From Gymnorhina tibicen (Eukaryota > Chordata > Aves > Passeriformes > Artamidae), in contig VXAZ01009650.1 of NCBI GenBank assembly GCA_013399875.1, positions 339,725 to 403,724 of the forward strand: a stretch of 64,000 nt of DNA. Reading direction: 5' to 3'. Position numbers and translations under genes: made by a program. Of the stretch, positions 43,301 to 63,785 are shown piece after piece. Numbering within the stretch: position 1 is the first letter of the stretch; every line of letters begins with the position of its first letter. The notes under the pieces were generated by a model, which ran no database searches, had not been told where the DNA came from, and saw only the letters and a program-made list of their open reading frames with translations.

Positions 43301-46300
43301 GGAGTAGCATTGTATGCAGCAGTCTAATAACTCCAGTGATAACCAGAATGAATCCAAAATACCCCCTAACTTTCCAGATGAGGAAGAGGAGGACAAACAG
43401 TCACGGCTGTCAGTTATGAATAAAATTTGGTCTCTTACCTCTGGAACTCTCCGTTATTAACAGCATGTGCTCTCTGCGTTATCCTGTGCTGCCTACGTTG
43501 CTATCAAGAGAAGTGAATTGTTGAAAAAGCTGAATACTCAAAACAGAGCTCTCAACACTTAATCCTATTTTATGCACCCCCAAAACACCCCATCGGTTTT
43601 TAGAAACATGTGGACACCACCTCAGTCATGACTGCACCTGTCTTCATGTCTCCTGTCTTCTTAAAGTATTTGCAATGCACAACTTAACACCTGGGTGACG
43701 TTTGATTTCTTTTGCTCCGTGCCCAGGAACAGCCACCCTGCCTTTTAAAAGATAAATATTTCCCACAAATCCTTTTATCCCTGCGCAAAGCAGTACTGCC
43801 ATCTCCTCTGGCTGTCTCCATCAGCACCGAGTGCTTCATCTATATTAATAACAGCTTTGCTGCCTTGCAGGGCCAAAAGTATTAACAGCCCTGCTAATGC
43901 CAACTTCAACTTCATCTGAGAATTGCTCTTTGCTTTGGGTGTGGGGAGGTAACTGCATTGGATCTAGTGTTTTTCAATCCCAAGATGATGGTGGGTTTGT
44001 TTTTTGGCACACTTTACGTTTGGATATTTAAACCATAATAACTGCAGGCTGAAATGAGTAAATGGGGAGTGCAGAAGAAGTAGAAATATCTCACTGTGGT
44101 GGTTAGAGGCGAACTTAAGAACGCAGAGAGAAAGAGACAGAAATTTGGCACAACACAGTCAACAAATCTGTCAAAATCAATTACTGACACATGCAACGAT
44201 TTTCTTTTAGGATTCCTATACCCACATCATATCCAATTTAGATTATCTCCCCGTTTTGCCAGGTCACATCCCAATATCCAGCACTGCCAGTTCCAGGACA
44301 CACACATACATTAAAATTCTCTGCTGTTAAAGACCCTGACATTTAGTAGGGCAACATCAGCAAGCCAAATGAGCTTTAAAGGAGGCCATACTTCCAAGGA
44401 ACAAGCCATTTTCCCATTTGTGCCCACAAACAGCAGAGAGATGAGTGATGCATTCAAAAATAGCTTCCAGTTTATCTAGAAGGGCTAAGTGCTTGATGCA
44501 TATCTGGACAAAAATGCTTCCCTTAAAATCCTTATAATCCTTATGGGTTTTGAGGAGGGTGTTTGTGCAGGAGATAAGTGGTACTAATTTTACACGAAGA
44601 GGAAATTAAATCTCCATAATCCATTCTATCTTAGGTCCTGACTAAAAGAAGTGCATATTAAGAATACTGAAAGACAAGAAAAATAGCATTTCTTGCACAG
44701 AACTTCTACAAAAACCAGTTAATGCCATTTAAGAAACTACTTTTGCTGGCTATATATAGACCAAAAGTGGTAAGAAAAAAAAAAGGCAAAAAGGTCAGAA
44801 AGAATTAACCCTCCCACACCAAATGGAAAGGGGAGAGAAAGAGAAATGTGAAATGAGAGCTATACTTAGTGACATAAAAATTAGATGAAAACCCTAAAGC
44901 AGGGTCAACACAAACCACAAAGATGAGGAACAATACCATGCACAAATACATAAAGTACATTTTACAAGTTTAAATGATGTCATAACGTGTGCTTAATTTC
45001 AGGGGTTTTTTTTACCCAGAAACCACCACAGATCATTTTACATTTAAGATCAGTAACTTCTACATATTATATAAGAAGAGTGTTCAGCTAATTATAGATT
45101 AAAATTGTAACTCATTCAAAATCTATACTCGGCGACAGAAGCTGTTTCAAACAATTATGGTGATTTTCAGCTGTTCCAACCAGCTGTACTTTCAGATCGT
45201 GTACTTCTTTCTCTACTTTACAAGCCAAAGCCATCTCCTCGTCAGGTTTCCGGAGATGGAAAGGATATCGGGGAAGTCTGCATACATGGGAACAGGACAG
45301 AGGCTCTCATATATATTGGGGTCTTTTCCCCCTCACCTCCAAGAGCTTTTTCTGCTTTGCTGCCCTGGCTGCTTCACGTTGTGCAGCATATAAAGCCTCC
45401 TCTTCTAGTCTTAACTTCTCCTCTTGTAAGGCTAACTGTATATGAACAAAACAGTAATGGTTAACAAAAGCAGAACCTATCTATCTTCCTATCAATAAAG
45501 CCGTAAGTGCAAGAAAACAAAAGAAAAGCAGCTAGAAAATCAAAATAAAACAAAATCCACTACAGCTAAAGCATTAACTGAATTTAACAGCTTCCCTCCC
45601 CCCAACCAAACAGCCCAAGAAATTTAGGTAACTATTGAATAAACACTTATTATTAGTGAATTGCTGTAAGGCTTTTCCTATTTTATTATGAACTGCACAG
45701 TGAAAGATTTAAAGATTTTCAGTTCCATAATTCATTGATTAAAGTTCATTCAAGTTCTACGTTGTATTCCACATCATATTCCATTAACTGCTGAAATACT
45801 AAAACAGAACAACAAATTATGTGGGTTTTTTTCTTTAAGAAAAGTAGTGGAAAAAACTGAACACAAGAAAAGCTGAATCAAGAATATTCCCCATTTGGTC
45901 TTGCATTAAAAAAAAAGGTTCAAATTTAAGAGATCCTAGTCAGAGACCCAGCCTATTCATTCCATTTTTCAGCTAAGAGGCTATTAAAAAGAAGGAATTT
46001 GTGCATCCTGTAGACTAAAAAATACTGATTAACAAAACCCAACTGTTCCATGTGAGTGGAATCTCCCGGTGTCCATGGCTGATCCTAACTTTTTTGGAAG
46101 AAAAACTATCCCTTACTGTCACCACTTACCTCTGACTGAAGCTTCAGATCAACAACCCTCTGCTTTTCAGCAATGGAGTCGTAGTGTCTGTCTTTCAGGT
46201 CTGCAATTTCTTCCTCAGTCAGAGGTCTGGAAGCACGGGAGAAACACAAAAACCTCCATCTATTATTCATGCCTGACAACCCTCATTTGCACTGTAACAT

Positions 46301-49300
46301 ATCCGTGTGGTCTTTCCTGAGGGGTCCTTTAATGCAGATCCAGCAGGCTGTGCTTGTGGCCTGTTCCTCCTGAAAGTTCCAGCTTACTCAAGACAGTGCT
46401 GTCTCTCCTTGCTCTCACAATGTCTATTATTTATATCTTTGCAGAATGCATATTTTCAAAACCATCTTTGCGAACAGAACTACTGGAATAGAACCATTAC
46501 CGTCACTGCAGTCTAAATCTCACTTTTTCTCCTTTAGTTTTTTTGTCCCTTGTTTTTCCCTTACTTCATTTTGTTTAATATTCACAGTGGGAGAGCAGAG
46601 GGAAGGAGAGGTCCTCACCCTCAAAGTCTTACCTGTGACTGCTTCCTGGGCTTTCCCCCTGTTAAAATAAACAAAAAAGAAAAGTCTGATTTTTGGAAAC
46701 ACAGAGCACTTCCAAAACTTCCCTTAGCAAAGCAACCCAGGTCCATTTATGTTCTCAGATGGAGGGCACTTGCTGAGTCTTATGCAAGAGTTACAGCAGG
46801 AGCAAATTCTCTTTTAAGTCTTCCCAAACACACTTTTTCCCCCCCACCTCTTCTTTTCTTTTTGCCTTCCCAAAGTCCATAGTGCCCCCTTCCTTAATGG
46901 GTTATTTCCCATACGTCCCCAAACCAATCTCTTCTCTTAGATCTTTATCCAAAGTCTGAAATTCATATTCTTAGCGCAAGGAAAACTGAAAGTAAAAAAA
47001 CCCCCATTCTTTAAGTCTACAACCCAGCTTAAAGTGGGAGGAAGATTCAGATCTTGGAATCACTTTTAAGGACTGTACGAGCAGGTTTCACACGATGCCC
47101 CAGGTACTCACCTCATCACTTTCCACCAGGTTCTCAAACTGCAGAGAAAAAGGAAGAAGTAATTTTTACAGTTCAGTAGAACAAGTCACTAAAGACATAC
47201 AGCAAATATAATTGCATATTTTATGTGTCTTGTAAAAACACTACTCCAATTCTAACAGTGGGACTGTAACAACATTTATGGAAGCCCCTACTTTCAGAGG
47301 AATTTTATATTTAGACTTGGGCCTATCTTCTTACCAATGTTTCTTGTCTTAAACATTACATTTTCCTAAAAGGAGAAGAGTCCAAATTAAAAAACAAACA
47401 TTCTAAGCTGCACGAACTCATCCAGCAGAAGTTCAACTGTCACAATAAAAAAAAAAACCAAGGCAAATAGAAATTCTGTGTACTGTTTGCAGTATAGTAA
47501 TCTTAAATCTAGTCAGTCCATCAGACACAGACACACAGGTCAGTACCCACAGCAAGGCTCCTTACCTAAAAATTTGGGAGGATAACAATATCTCCTTTTC
47601 CCTGTCGTATTTCTGTGGCAGGAACGCTCTCTCACAACCGCAAGTTCCGCACCAAAAGAGATTTCCCCCACCGTACACATCTGAGCCCTTTCTCGACAGC
47701 CAAAGCATTCATTACAATAATGAGGGTTATCCTCAGTAATGGGGGCAGTCTGGCTGGTCTAGGACTTCCAGAGCACAGGAACACTCAGGGAAAGTAAACC
47801 GGGTTATTCCTGGTTCACCTTACACTACCCTTGGCAAAAAGGGGTTATATTTGCAGGCTGGGAAAGGACCTCTGCAGTGAACAAAGTAGACTACAAATGC
47901 AACAAGCTATAAGGTAACCCCATCAGATTCTTTTTGTACAATCTGATTCGTGATCCTGCAATCAAGAACTTACACAAGCAGCAAAATCCCAACACAGCAG
48001 AGAGGAGATGCAGCAGGCAGCCTGTGGAATGCTCTGGTGATGAGCATCAGAACACCACAGATACTCCTTTCCAAATGATACATGAATTTTTGAGGTGCAG
48101 TAAGAACCACTCTCTTTCCATCCAGCGCAGCATCTATTGGGGCTGGAATATCCCAGAATATTTCAGTGTTCATAAACTGCAAAAAGCGTTAAAGGCATTG
48201 CTAGGATTCAGCTTTTCCCACTTTTTCTTAAATCGCTAAAAATGTAAGCACTCACCTCTATAGTGAAGTGTTCTCCTGTTGAACATGTTCTAAAATACTT
48301 GGATCTGGAAAAATAAGTTTACAGTTAGACTACAGAAGAGTCTTCAATACACAGCAGAAAGTAAATGAGCCCGAGAATTTAAATTAGATTTTAAAGTATG
48401 TTAAATATAAAATAACGACAAACTCTTCATGTATTAAACACACTGACTTATTAACTTGAGCTCTGCATCACTACTACAGCGGGGAGAGGCAAAAGCATGT
48501 GAACATCTTCTGCAGAACTGCGGAAAAAATTAAAACCTTTGTGAGATGAAATCATTTGTCACGATGCTGGACTTGACATTTACAGACTGTTAGCAGGTTC
48601 TGCAATCCCTTTAATACACTTCTCCTGGAAGAAACATTGTTCCAGGCAATTTCTGAAAATGCTCTTGCTCATCATGGCGCTTAACTCTTTCCTGGCATCT
48701 CGTACATCATCAGTGTTAAACAATACATTTTATTTTAACAGCTTGGCACATCTAAAAGGCTGAGCCTCAGAGAAAAACATCCAATAAGAGGTCAAGGCAA
48801 TACTTTTAAACTACCAAAAAAAAAAAAAAATTCAAGCTCCAATTTTATACAGGGAATTGGTTTCTTCCCTGATTCTTTAATCAGAATTCTTCCTGTTTTA
48901 TTTTAATACTTTTATAGAGGACAGTTAGCCCTGTCCTTTACAAAATCCAACACAGCATTAAGTTACCTGAATACATTTTTACCGAGCCAAGGAGGTTTGG
49001 CCACCGTCCAGAAGAGCATTCTAATGTAAACACTCTTCAGTACAACATCCATTTCATCGAACTGTTTCGAAAACCAGGGTTTCCAGTTGCAAGTGCTGAC
49101 CGGTACAGGGAATAAACCCAGGGCCTCAGGGATTTCTGTACTTGCACAAAAGATCGTTCAGCACTTGCAACCAACACCTACTTTGACAATAATAAAAGCA
49201 ACACACCCGCCAGAGCCCGAATTATTTTAACCGTATCGTATTTCATCTCCATCTCATTTTTCCTTGGAAGCCAGTTTAGGGAACGTCTCCCCTGGCAACT

Positions 49301-51769
49301 TGTTGCACTACCCACTGGTTCCTTGTTGCACAACCTTTCCTGCCGCTAAAGAGCCGTTTCCGGAGGATTCGCTGCTGTGAAAGCAGAGAGCAAAGGCCAC
49401 CTGAATTCATGCACTACGTGCCAAGGATAACTGGGACATGTGGCACGAACACTTAGAGCGATTTTCACTGCTACCCCTCTCTGTAATTTGGTGTGTAGGA
49501 GCCAATACCATTAAGAATCCCATTTAATAACACTGTAACAGGAAATTGTTCCAGGACTATCCACGCTGTTACCAGACGTGTAATTCCAGTGCAGCACCAG
49601 GCTTTAGGTAAATTATTTCCAACTTCCCAGACACCTGAGCTGCAGTCAGCTTAGCTGCAAGAAGTGAACCGTGAACTAAATGCCGCGCAAGCTCCCGAAG
49701 TGTAATCACAAACAGCCCAACAGCAATGACGCCTCTAGGAAGGAAGAGCTACTCTTTCAGCTGCTTGCTGAACAGGGACTCAGTCTCAGAAAACCTAATT
49801 CTGTGCCAGAGTTTGAGCCCATAAATCCCACACTACAGAAGCTTGAGGTCATTAGGGACACAAACAGAAGACCCATCAGCGTCACCCCTATACAAAACTT
49901 CAAGTGAAGTACCAGCGACCTATGAAAATATTTACAACTTCTATTACTCTCCTTTAAGCTCTACTGTTCAATTATTTTCTAGTACTTGAGAATCTTTTTG
50001 GTTGGATAGCTTCTAGAGAAAACAATTCAGCTGACAGGTCACAGGACCTATAGAGACAGTCAGATTAATCTTCCAAGATCTGAAGCTATTAAAGAGACTA
50101 ACTTTTCATACATATATATACATACTCCATCCATATATATCTATTAAGCACAATTCCAAACAAAGGCAACTTACAATCTGGCAGGATATTTCAACACTTA
50201 TTAAAAACTCTATACTTAGTTGTTTAATTGGGAGTTTATTTCTTACAGTCAAATCTTGGAGCATCTAAAAATAATGAAGCTGGAGTGGGGGGAGGATCTG
50301 AGCGATTGAAATAATCATTAAGTTGATAAGCCACATTTTTACATTATGCTGTTCCAGAAATAGCCAAATGTGGACAATGTGGTATCAATCTAACTTTAAA
50401 ACTTTATAATAAGACACATTTTGCAGTTTTGGTTTTAATACAATTCCCTGCTCAAGGGAAGGAGAATAACCTCACTGGCTCAATGCTCTGATACTGCTCT
50501 GCAAACTACCACCACACCTGGAAAACAAATCTGATCTGAAACACAGGCCAGCAGTTCTCTGTACATTTTATATTCCTAAGACTTTCACCGCAGGTTGTGC
50601 AACACCTGAACAATTAGACAATATAACAGCAGGCAGTAAGATTTATTTCACTGGTAAGGACAGCCTGATACTGGAATAACACGTGCAAGGATTGTCACTG
50701 TCCTGCCTGCTAAAACAAGGGTATTGCCCTGTGAAACGAGACTCAGCAAAACACACGCGTGCCAGAAGAACCTTTCAAGTACTGCCTGGTGTTCTCAAAG
50801 CACAACAAACTGATACTTCAGTGCCAGCTGTCAAGGCATTGGAGGTGTTCTCATCCCCTCTGGTGGAGTACTAAAAATACAAGCAGGTATCCTCTACATG
50901 CACTGCCCTGGTTTTTCACCCATGTCTCTGAGAAGCAGCTTGTCTGGAAGGCCTTTCAGAAGGAGAGACTTGCCTGCCGGAGCTGATGTGAAGTAAGAGA
51001 CCACGAGCTTGCATCATGTAAAATGCTCAGCTTATCTGTCCTAATAGAATTCTATCCTAATACATCAAAAATAAGTGATACGTAGGTATCCAGTACTGGT
51101 CAGTATATGGGAAAACCCCAAGCATTTCCTGTTTGCACAGTGCTTTTCCACGAACTGATTGTTGCAGAATGAAACAGGTTGTTACACGTTTCCAAGAGAT
51201 AAGAATTCGTCTGAACCATTCTGCAATAGATATGAGTTCATCTGAACCATCCTGCTCCTGATTTATCCCAACAGCGTCTCAGCCTCTGACTCACAGAGAA
51301 GACGAGATCACATTGCAGAAAACCGGGTGTTTTTCCATCTTTTGCACAAGCACGGCCGCCTGCACAGGTTTTGGCAACTGACCTGAAAAACCTCTCTAAG
51401 CATCTCCTGCCGGAAAAACACCAGCGCTGGCAGGAGTAAGGGGCCAGTGACCCTGGAAGTGCATTAGCCGCGACCGCACAAACCGCACGGAGCCCGGCGG
51501 GCTCCCGGCGGCTCCATCCGCTCGGGATGCCGGGGCTCCCGAAGGGAACGGGCCGGGGCGCCGGGCGCACCCAGAGCCGCATCCCCTCCCCACCCTGTCA
51601 CCCCCTCCTGCCCCACGGAGAAGGCGGAGCCGGCGGCCCCGGCACCTCCCCGCCCCGGGGAGGGGAAAGGGGCAGCCGCGGCTCCTGCTCACCCTCCGCC
51701 GCGCTGGATCCGGCCGGGATCCCTCCGGAAGAACAGCCCGCAGCACCACTGCGCCCAGCAGTTCCCCAT
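40326..51769 (-). CDS. AP1AR: AP1AR (gadkin), AP-1 complex associated regulatory protein
   Basis: Gadkin links AP-1 vesicles to kinesin KIF5 and binds Arp2/3 at endosomes and the trans-Golgi. Coding exons in transcript order are 51769-51693, 48304-48256, 47138-47112, 46658-46633, 46226-46130, 45435-45337, 43488-43439, 42516-42443, 41685-41557 and 40591-40326. Phases close and give 297 codons plus TAG (human 302). The N-terminus MGNC with further cysteines at 9-10 fits lipid anchoring. Residues about 61-125 form a Glu/Gln/Ala/Lys-rich coiled coil. Two LEWE motifs (Trp205 and Trp255) lie in acidic context, as in Arp2/3 binders. The C-terminus ENDFVSAEMDD and GFVNPVLEL are conserved. Exon 7 has two overlapping possible acceptors (43488 or 43492); only the first keeps frame. 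Confidence 0.95.
41093..41108. repeat. 16-bp perfect palindrome in an AP1AR intron
   Basis: CAGTTACATGTAACTG is its own reverse complement; ACATGTAAC recurs immediately downstream, and TTACAG occurs on both sides. Small local duplication of a palindromic word. Confidence 0.8.
46633..47138 (-). CDS. AP1AR: AP1AR microexons 3 and 4 (27 and 26 bp)
   Basis: Exon 3 (47138-47112) encodes FENLVESDE and exon 4 (46658-46633) encodes GESPGSSH plus two bases. Both are flanked by clear sites (CTCTGCAG and GTGAGT; TTTTAACAG and GTAAGA on the minus strand). Automated gene finders often miss exons this short. Skipping exon 3 keeps the frame; skipping exon 4 shifts it. Confidence 0.9.
48305..51692 (-). other. 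AP1AR intron 1 (3.4 kb)
   Basis: Between the CpG-island first exon and exon 2. An open frame at 49680-49907 (plus strand, 75 codons, MPRKLPKCNHK start) has protein-like composition but no recognised homology or splice context; I treat it as chance. Nothing else stands out. Confidence 0.5.
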
Positions 51770-51990
51770 CGCATCCTGGTGGGAACAGCTCCTCCTCCCT
51801 CCCGGCGGGCTCAGGCCGCCCCGGCCGTCGGCAGGGGCGGCCGCGGACCCCCGGGAACAAAGGGCCGGCACAGCCTCATGGCTGCGCAGAGGCGGGCGAT
51901 GCTCGCCCCGAACGCCGGCACCGCCCCTGGCACCGGCATCATCGGCGACATCAGCCCGCCCCTTGCCGGGACCGTCCCAGTCGGGCAAAA
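51400..51990 (-). promoter_or_regulatory. AP1AR: CpG-island promoter of AP1AR
   Basis: A G+C-rich, CG-dense block surrounds the first coding exon, bounded on both sides by A+T-rich DNA. No TATA box is apparent, as expected of a broadly expressed gene. CDKL2 starts divergently about 2.1 kb away from its own separate CpG block. Confidence 0.7.
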
Positions 51991-52310
51991 TCCCGCCCCA
52001 AAGCTGGCTTTCCCCGTGGCCCTAGAGGTGGGATCATCTCACGGTAGCCGCGTTTAAAAAGGAGGAAAATATTCCAGAGTTCCCGTGGTCAGGATGAAAA
52101 AGCATCGCCAGTAATCGCGTTTTGAAGGAGTGGAATCCCGTTCAAAGTCCGCGTTGTTCTGAGGAGGAAAAAAGGGTGTCTCCCCAGTTATCAAGCCTGG
52201 ACTGCATCAGTGCCATCGAGGTACCAAAAGGCTGCCGGACACACCTCACTCATTCTTTGGTCTCTCTGGCTTTTAAAATCAGAGCACCACGCTGACACGT
52301 GGAAACACAG

Positions 52311-52578
52311 AATCACGGAATCGCGGAATGGCTTGGGTTGGAAGGCACCTCCAAGCCCATCTCTCTCCAACCCCCTGGCATGGGCAGGGACACCCTCTGC
52401 TGTCCCAGGTTGCTCCAAGCCTTGTCTAACCTGGCCTTGGACACTTCCAGGGATGGGGCAGCCACAGCTTCTCTGGGCAACCAGGGCCTCATGACCCTCC
52501 CAGGGAGGATTTTTTGCCTAATATCCAATTTAGTGTGCAGTCTACTCTCATTCAGTTTGAATCCATTCCCCCTTGTCC
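52311..52578 (-). mobile_element. CR1 LINE, 5'-truncated, antisense
   Basis: The stretch reads as the reverse complement of the CR1 3' end: ACAGAATCACGGAATCGCGG (the octamer-repeat tail), GGCTTGGGTTGGAAGG, then the words for the 3' UTR and end at ATTCCCCCTTGTCC. No reverse transcriptase coding remains. It lies in the interval between AP1AR and CDKL2. Confidence 0.9.
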
Positions 52579-60949
<8,371 letters not shown>

Positions 60950-62490
60950 CCCTGGGGAGATGGTCACACCTGCCTGTAAAAGGTGGGCTTTCATTTCTGC
61001 TGTGTAGCCTGCTGGGGGCTTCAGTGTTTTGCTGTGTGGTCTTCTGGTGGCTTCCAAATGGATGGTGTCATGAACACTTACCTAGCTGGGAAGTGCAATA
61101 GGAAAATTCTTTTATACTTCGTATTCTTGGTCAGGACATGCAGCTACGACAGACTTGTTACTGAGGGAAGCACACAGCTTGCCGTGCGTGGTAGATCATT
61201 ACCCTGAGCTGAGGTGCTGGGCATTGGGGTTGGAAACAAAGCAGCTCATGAATTTGGGGGGTTGAGCAACATGGTAGAACAACAAAAAAGGGGAAGCTGG
61301 CTGCCTGCATGTGAGGAGGGGAAAAAACAACTCGAGTTTTCTCATCTGTGAAGCACAGAGGTGTAAGTGCACAGCTTCAGCAAGGTAAGGATGTGTAAAA
61401 AAATCAAAATAAAGGAAGCCTTTCATTTCACCAGGGAGCACCTCTGTGGTTTTGTTAGTCTGTCCGGAGCGTCATTCTCCTTTTCTCCTCTTGATGCAGG
61501 TGACTGAACAGTGGGAACAATCCGTCTGAGTTTCCAGGGGCTAAAGCTGCCAGGTCTCTGCAGGGGAGAGGCGTGTTGGTGCAGCAGACTGCCACGGAAG
61601 TGGCTCGGGTCCAGGCCGAGGACGGAGCTCGCGCTGCCATTGCTGCTGGATTTCTTGCACGCAAAAAGCCCCTGGAATGTTGACTTTCTGGCTTGGGGCC
61701 AGGTCTTGTCTGAGAAGAGTAGTGGTTATTGGTGTGTGACAAGGGCAGGAGCTGGTTTGGAGGACTGTGAAGGAAGCTGGGCTTTCTTTTGTCCAGCTGC
61801 TGCCTGCATTAGGGGTTTCTTTTTCAATGGACAGTGACGAGAGCAGCTGCCAAAATTTTCATATTTTGGTGGGCTGCCTGATCTGGTTTGAAAAGCACCT
61901 TTGCCTTGACAGTGAAGAAGACGTTTGTGCAAGAAATATGATGTTTAAATGTGCAAATCTGCAGCCATTCCTTTTAAACCCTTGCTGATGCACTTGTCAC
62001 TTTGTTTTAGATTCCTTTTCCCTTCTCATTTTTGACCCTTCGTGTAGGCGGTTGTCTTTGGGGTATTTACCTGGGTCTGCTGTCTGGCCCCTGGTAATGG
62101 TGAAGGAAGGAATATGCCTGTGCAATACTGAGCTGTGACACAGGTGACGTGTGGAATGGCTCGGTAACTCAAGTCATCATTCCTTCAGGTCCCTTAGGAG
62201 AATGGGCCAGTAAAACTCGACTGTTTGGAAACAATTTTTGCTTATTTGCCCTCAGTTTGTCTGTGGTCAGTTTTGTGCTGTCCCTGTGTTGCTCACAACT
62301 CTGTTTTCGGTCATCTGTCACAACTCACACGGTGTCATTAACTTTGGAACTTATTTTTCCGCTAAATACAGCCTGTCCCACTGATGGATCATGACAGAAT
62401 GTGGTCTGAACGAATTGTCCTTAGGGATTTGTCTCTATGCTGTGTCTTGACATGTACATTTCGCTTGTAAATAAAAAGATCTTCCAATTC
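60950..62490 (+). other. CDKL2: CDKL2 3' UTR
   Basis: Polyadenylation signals AATAAA occur at 61408-61413 and 62470-62475. The second is followed within 25 bases by the point where unrelated and then CR1 sequence begins, so it is the likelier distal end. No separate gene was seen. Confidence 0.55.
62470..62475 (+). terminator. CDKL2: CDKL2 distal polyadenylation signal (AATAAA)
   Basis: Canonical hexamer in TTGTAAATAAAAAGATC, about 1.5 kb after the stop codon and before the CR1 block. Confidence 0.5.
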
Positions 62491-62672
62491 CAGGCCTGGC
62501 TGTCCCCATAGTGGATGCTCGCACTTGGCCACAGCAGTCAGTCAGGCAGCCGTGGGCAAATTCAGGAGGAAAAGAAGGTTTGGGGAGGGAAGAGTGGGGG
62601 TTTTTGGGGGAAAGTTGGGTGTGGTGGGGAGAGAAAGAAAGGTTTAACGGGAAGGTTTTGCATGGGGAAGAG

Positions 62673-63055
62673 TGTGGCCAGCAGGTCCAGGGAGGTGATC
62701 ATCTACTTGGCCCTAGTGAGGCCACATTTGGAGTGCTGTGTTCAGTTCTGGGCTCCACAGCTCAAGAAAGAAAAGGAGCTACTGGGGAGGGTCCAGCGGC
62801 GGCCAAAGATGATGAGGGGTCTGGAGCACCTCTCTCAGGAGGAGAGACTGTGGGAGCTGGGCCTGGTTAGTCTAGAGAAGACAGGGAATCTTATCAATCC
62901 CTACAAGTATCTCCAAGGTGGGTAGCAAGAGGATGGTGCCAATTTTTTTTTATTTTTTTTTTTTGCTGGATGGTCCCAGCAACANNNNNNNNNNNNNNNN
63001 NNNNNNNNNNNNNNNNNNAAAATAAAACACAAGGAGTTCCACCTCAGTATAAGGA
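62673..63055 (+). mobile_element. CR1 LINE, sense, 5' part of a split copy
   Basis: The translated frame around 62700-62925 ([21 protein letters not shown], then a [19 protein letters not shown] segment) is the C-terminal end of CR1 reverse transcriptase. It is truncated at the 5' end. A T-rich insert (about 62943-62964) and the N run at 62985-63018 interrupt it. It resumes as AAGGAGTTCCACCTCAGTAT and is then cut by another CR1 at about 63056, continuing at about 63415. Confidence 0.9.
62985..63018. other. 34-base run of N
   Basis: Unresolved bases inside a CR1 copy. Flanking CR1 words before (CCCAGCAACA) and after (ACACAAGGAGTTCC) are separated by roughly 34 bases in ordinary CR1 copies, so the N run is probably masked sequence rather than a scaffold gap. 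Confidence 0.9.
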
Positions 63056-63414
63056 AGAATCACAGAATCTCCTGAGTTGGAAGGGACCCGCAAGGATCAT
63101 TGAGTTCAACTCCTGGGCCTGCACAGGACACCCCAATAATCCCACCTTGTGCCTGAGAGCTTTGTGCAAACACTGCTTGAGCTCTGTCAGGGTTGGTGCT
63201 GTGCCCGCTGCCCTGGGGAGCCTGTTCAGTGCCCAGCCACCCTCTGGGTGAAGAACTTTCCCTACTACCCAACCTAACCCTCCCTGGCACAGCTCCAGCC
63301 GTTCCCTCGGGTCCCGTCACTGTCACCGGAGAGCTGAGATGGCTGCTACTCCTCCACTTCTTCCCTTGGGGAAGAAGTTGTGTACAGTGATGAGGTCTCC
63401 CCTCTGTCTCCTCC
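63056..63414 (-). mobile_element. CR1 LINE, antisense, nested insertion
   Basis: Reads as the reverse complement of a 5'-truncated CR1: GAATCACAGAATCTCCTGAG, GAGTTCAACTCCTGGGCCTG, ending at GATGAGGTCTCCCCTCTGTC. It lies inside the sense CR1, whose AAGGAAGAA (63051-63059) resumes as AGAACTTCTTTCC (63415-63427). The four bases AGAA on both sides look like a short target-site duplication. Confidence 0.88.
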
Positions 63415-63616
63415 AGAACTTCTTTCCATGGAGGGTGGCAGAGCACTGGCACAGGCTCCCCCAGGCAGTGGTCACAGCACCAAGCCTGAAAGAGCTCAAG
63501 AGGCACTTGGACAAAGTTCTCAGGCACTTGTTGGGACTGGTGGGGTGTCCTGTGCAGGGCCAGGAGCTGGACTCGCTGATCCTTCATAGGTCCCTTCCGA
63601 CTCGGGATATTCTGTG
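63415..63616 (+). mobile_element. CR1 LINE, sense, 3' part of the split copy
   Basis: Continuation of the copy that starts at 62673: AGAACTTCTTTCCATGGAGG, GCACTGGCACAGGCTCCCCC, and a 3' end GGTCCCTTCCGACTCGGGAT with the tail ATTCTGTGATTC. Together with the nested antisense copy it forms a long imperfect inverted repeat. Confidence 0.9.
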
Positions 63617-63765
63617 ATTCGTCGTGGAGTCTCCCTCTCTGGAGACGTTCCCAACCCACGCGGACGCGCTCCTGTGTCACCTGCTCTGGGTGACCCCGCC
63701 TTGGCAGGGAGGTTGGACTGGGTGATCTCCAGAGCTCTCCTCCAACTCGAACTAGGATTCAGAGA
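63617..63765 (+). mobile_element. Second CR1 3'-end fragment, different subfamily
   Basis: GTGGAGTCTCCCTCTCTGGA, GACCCCGCCTTGGCAGGGAG and GTTGGACTGGGTGATCTCCA are the 3' end of another CR1 type. It directly abuts the tail of the preceding copy and ends about 120 bases before the RCHY1 start codon. Confidence 0.8.
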
Positions 63766-63785
63766 GAAGGGGAACACGAAAGTTC

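Noticed and set aside
49680..49907. 75-codon plus-strand open frame in AP1AR intron 1 with protein-like composition
   Set aside because: No recognised homology, no promoter, no splice context; lengths like this arise by chance.
63060..63680. 206-codon minus-strand open frame
   Set aside because: Runs through the nested CR1 copies; its repeated sequence reflects the inverted CR1 pair, not a gene.
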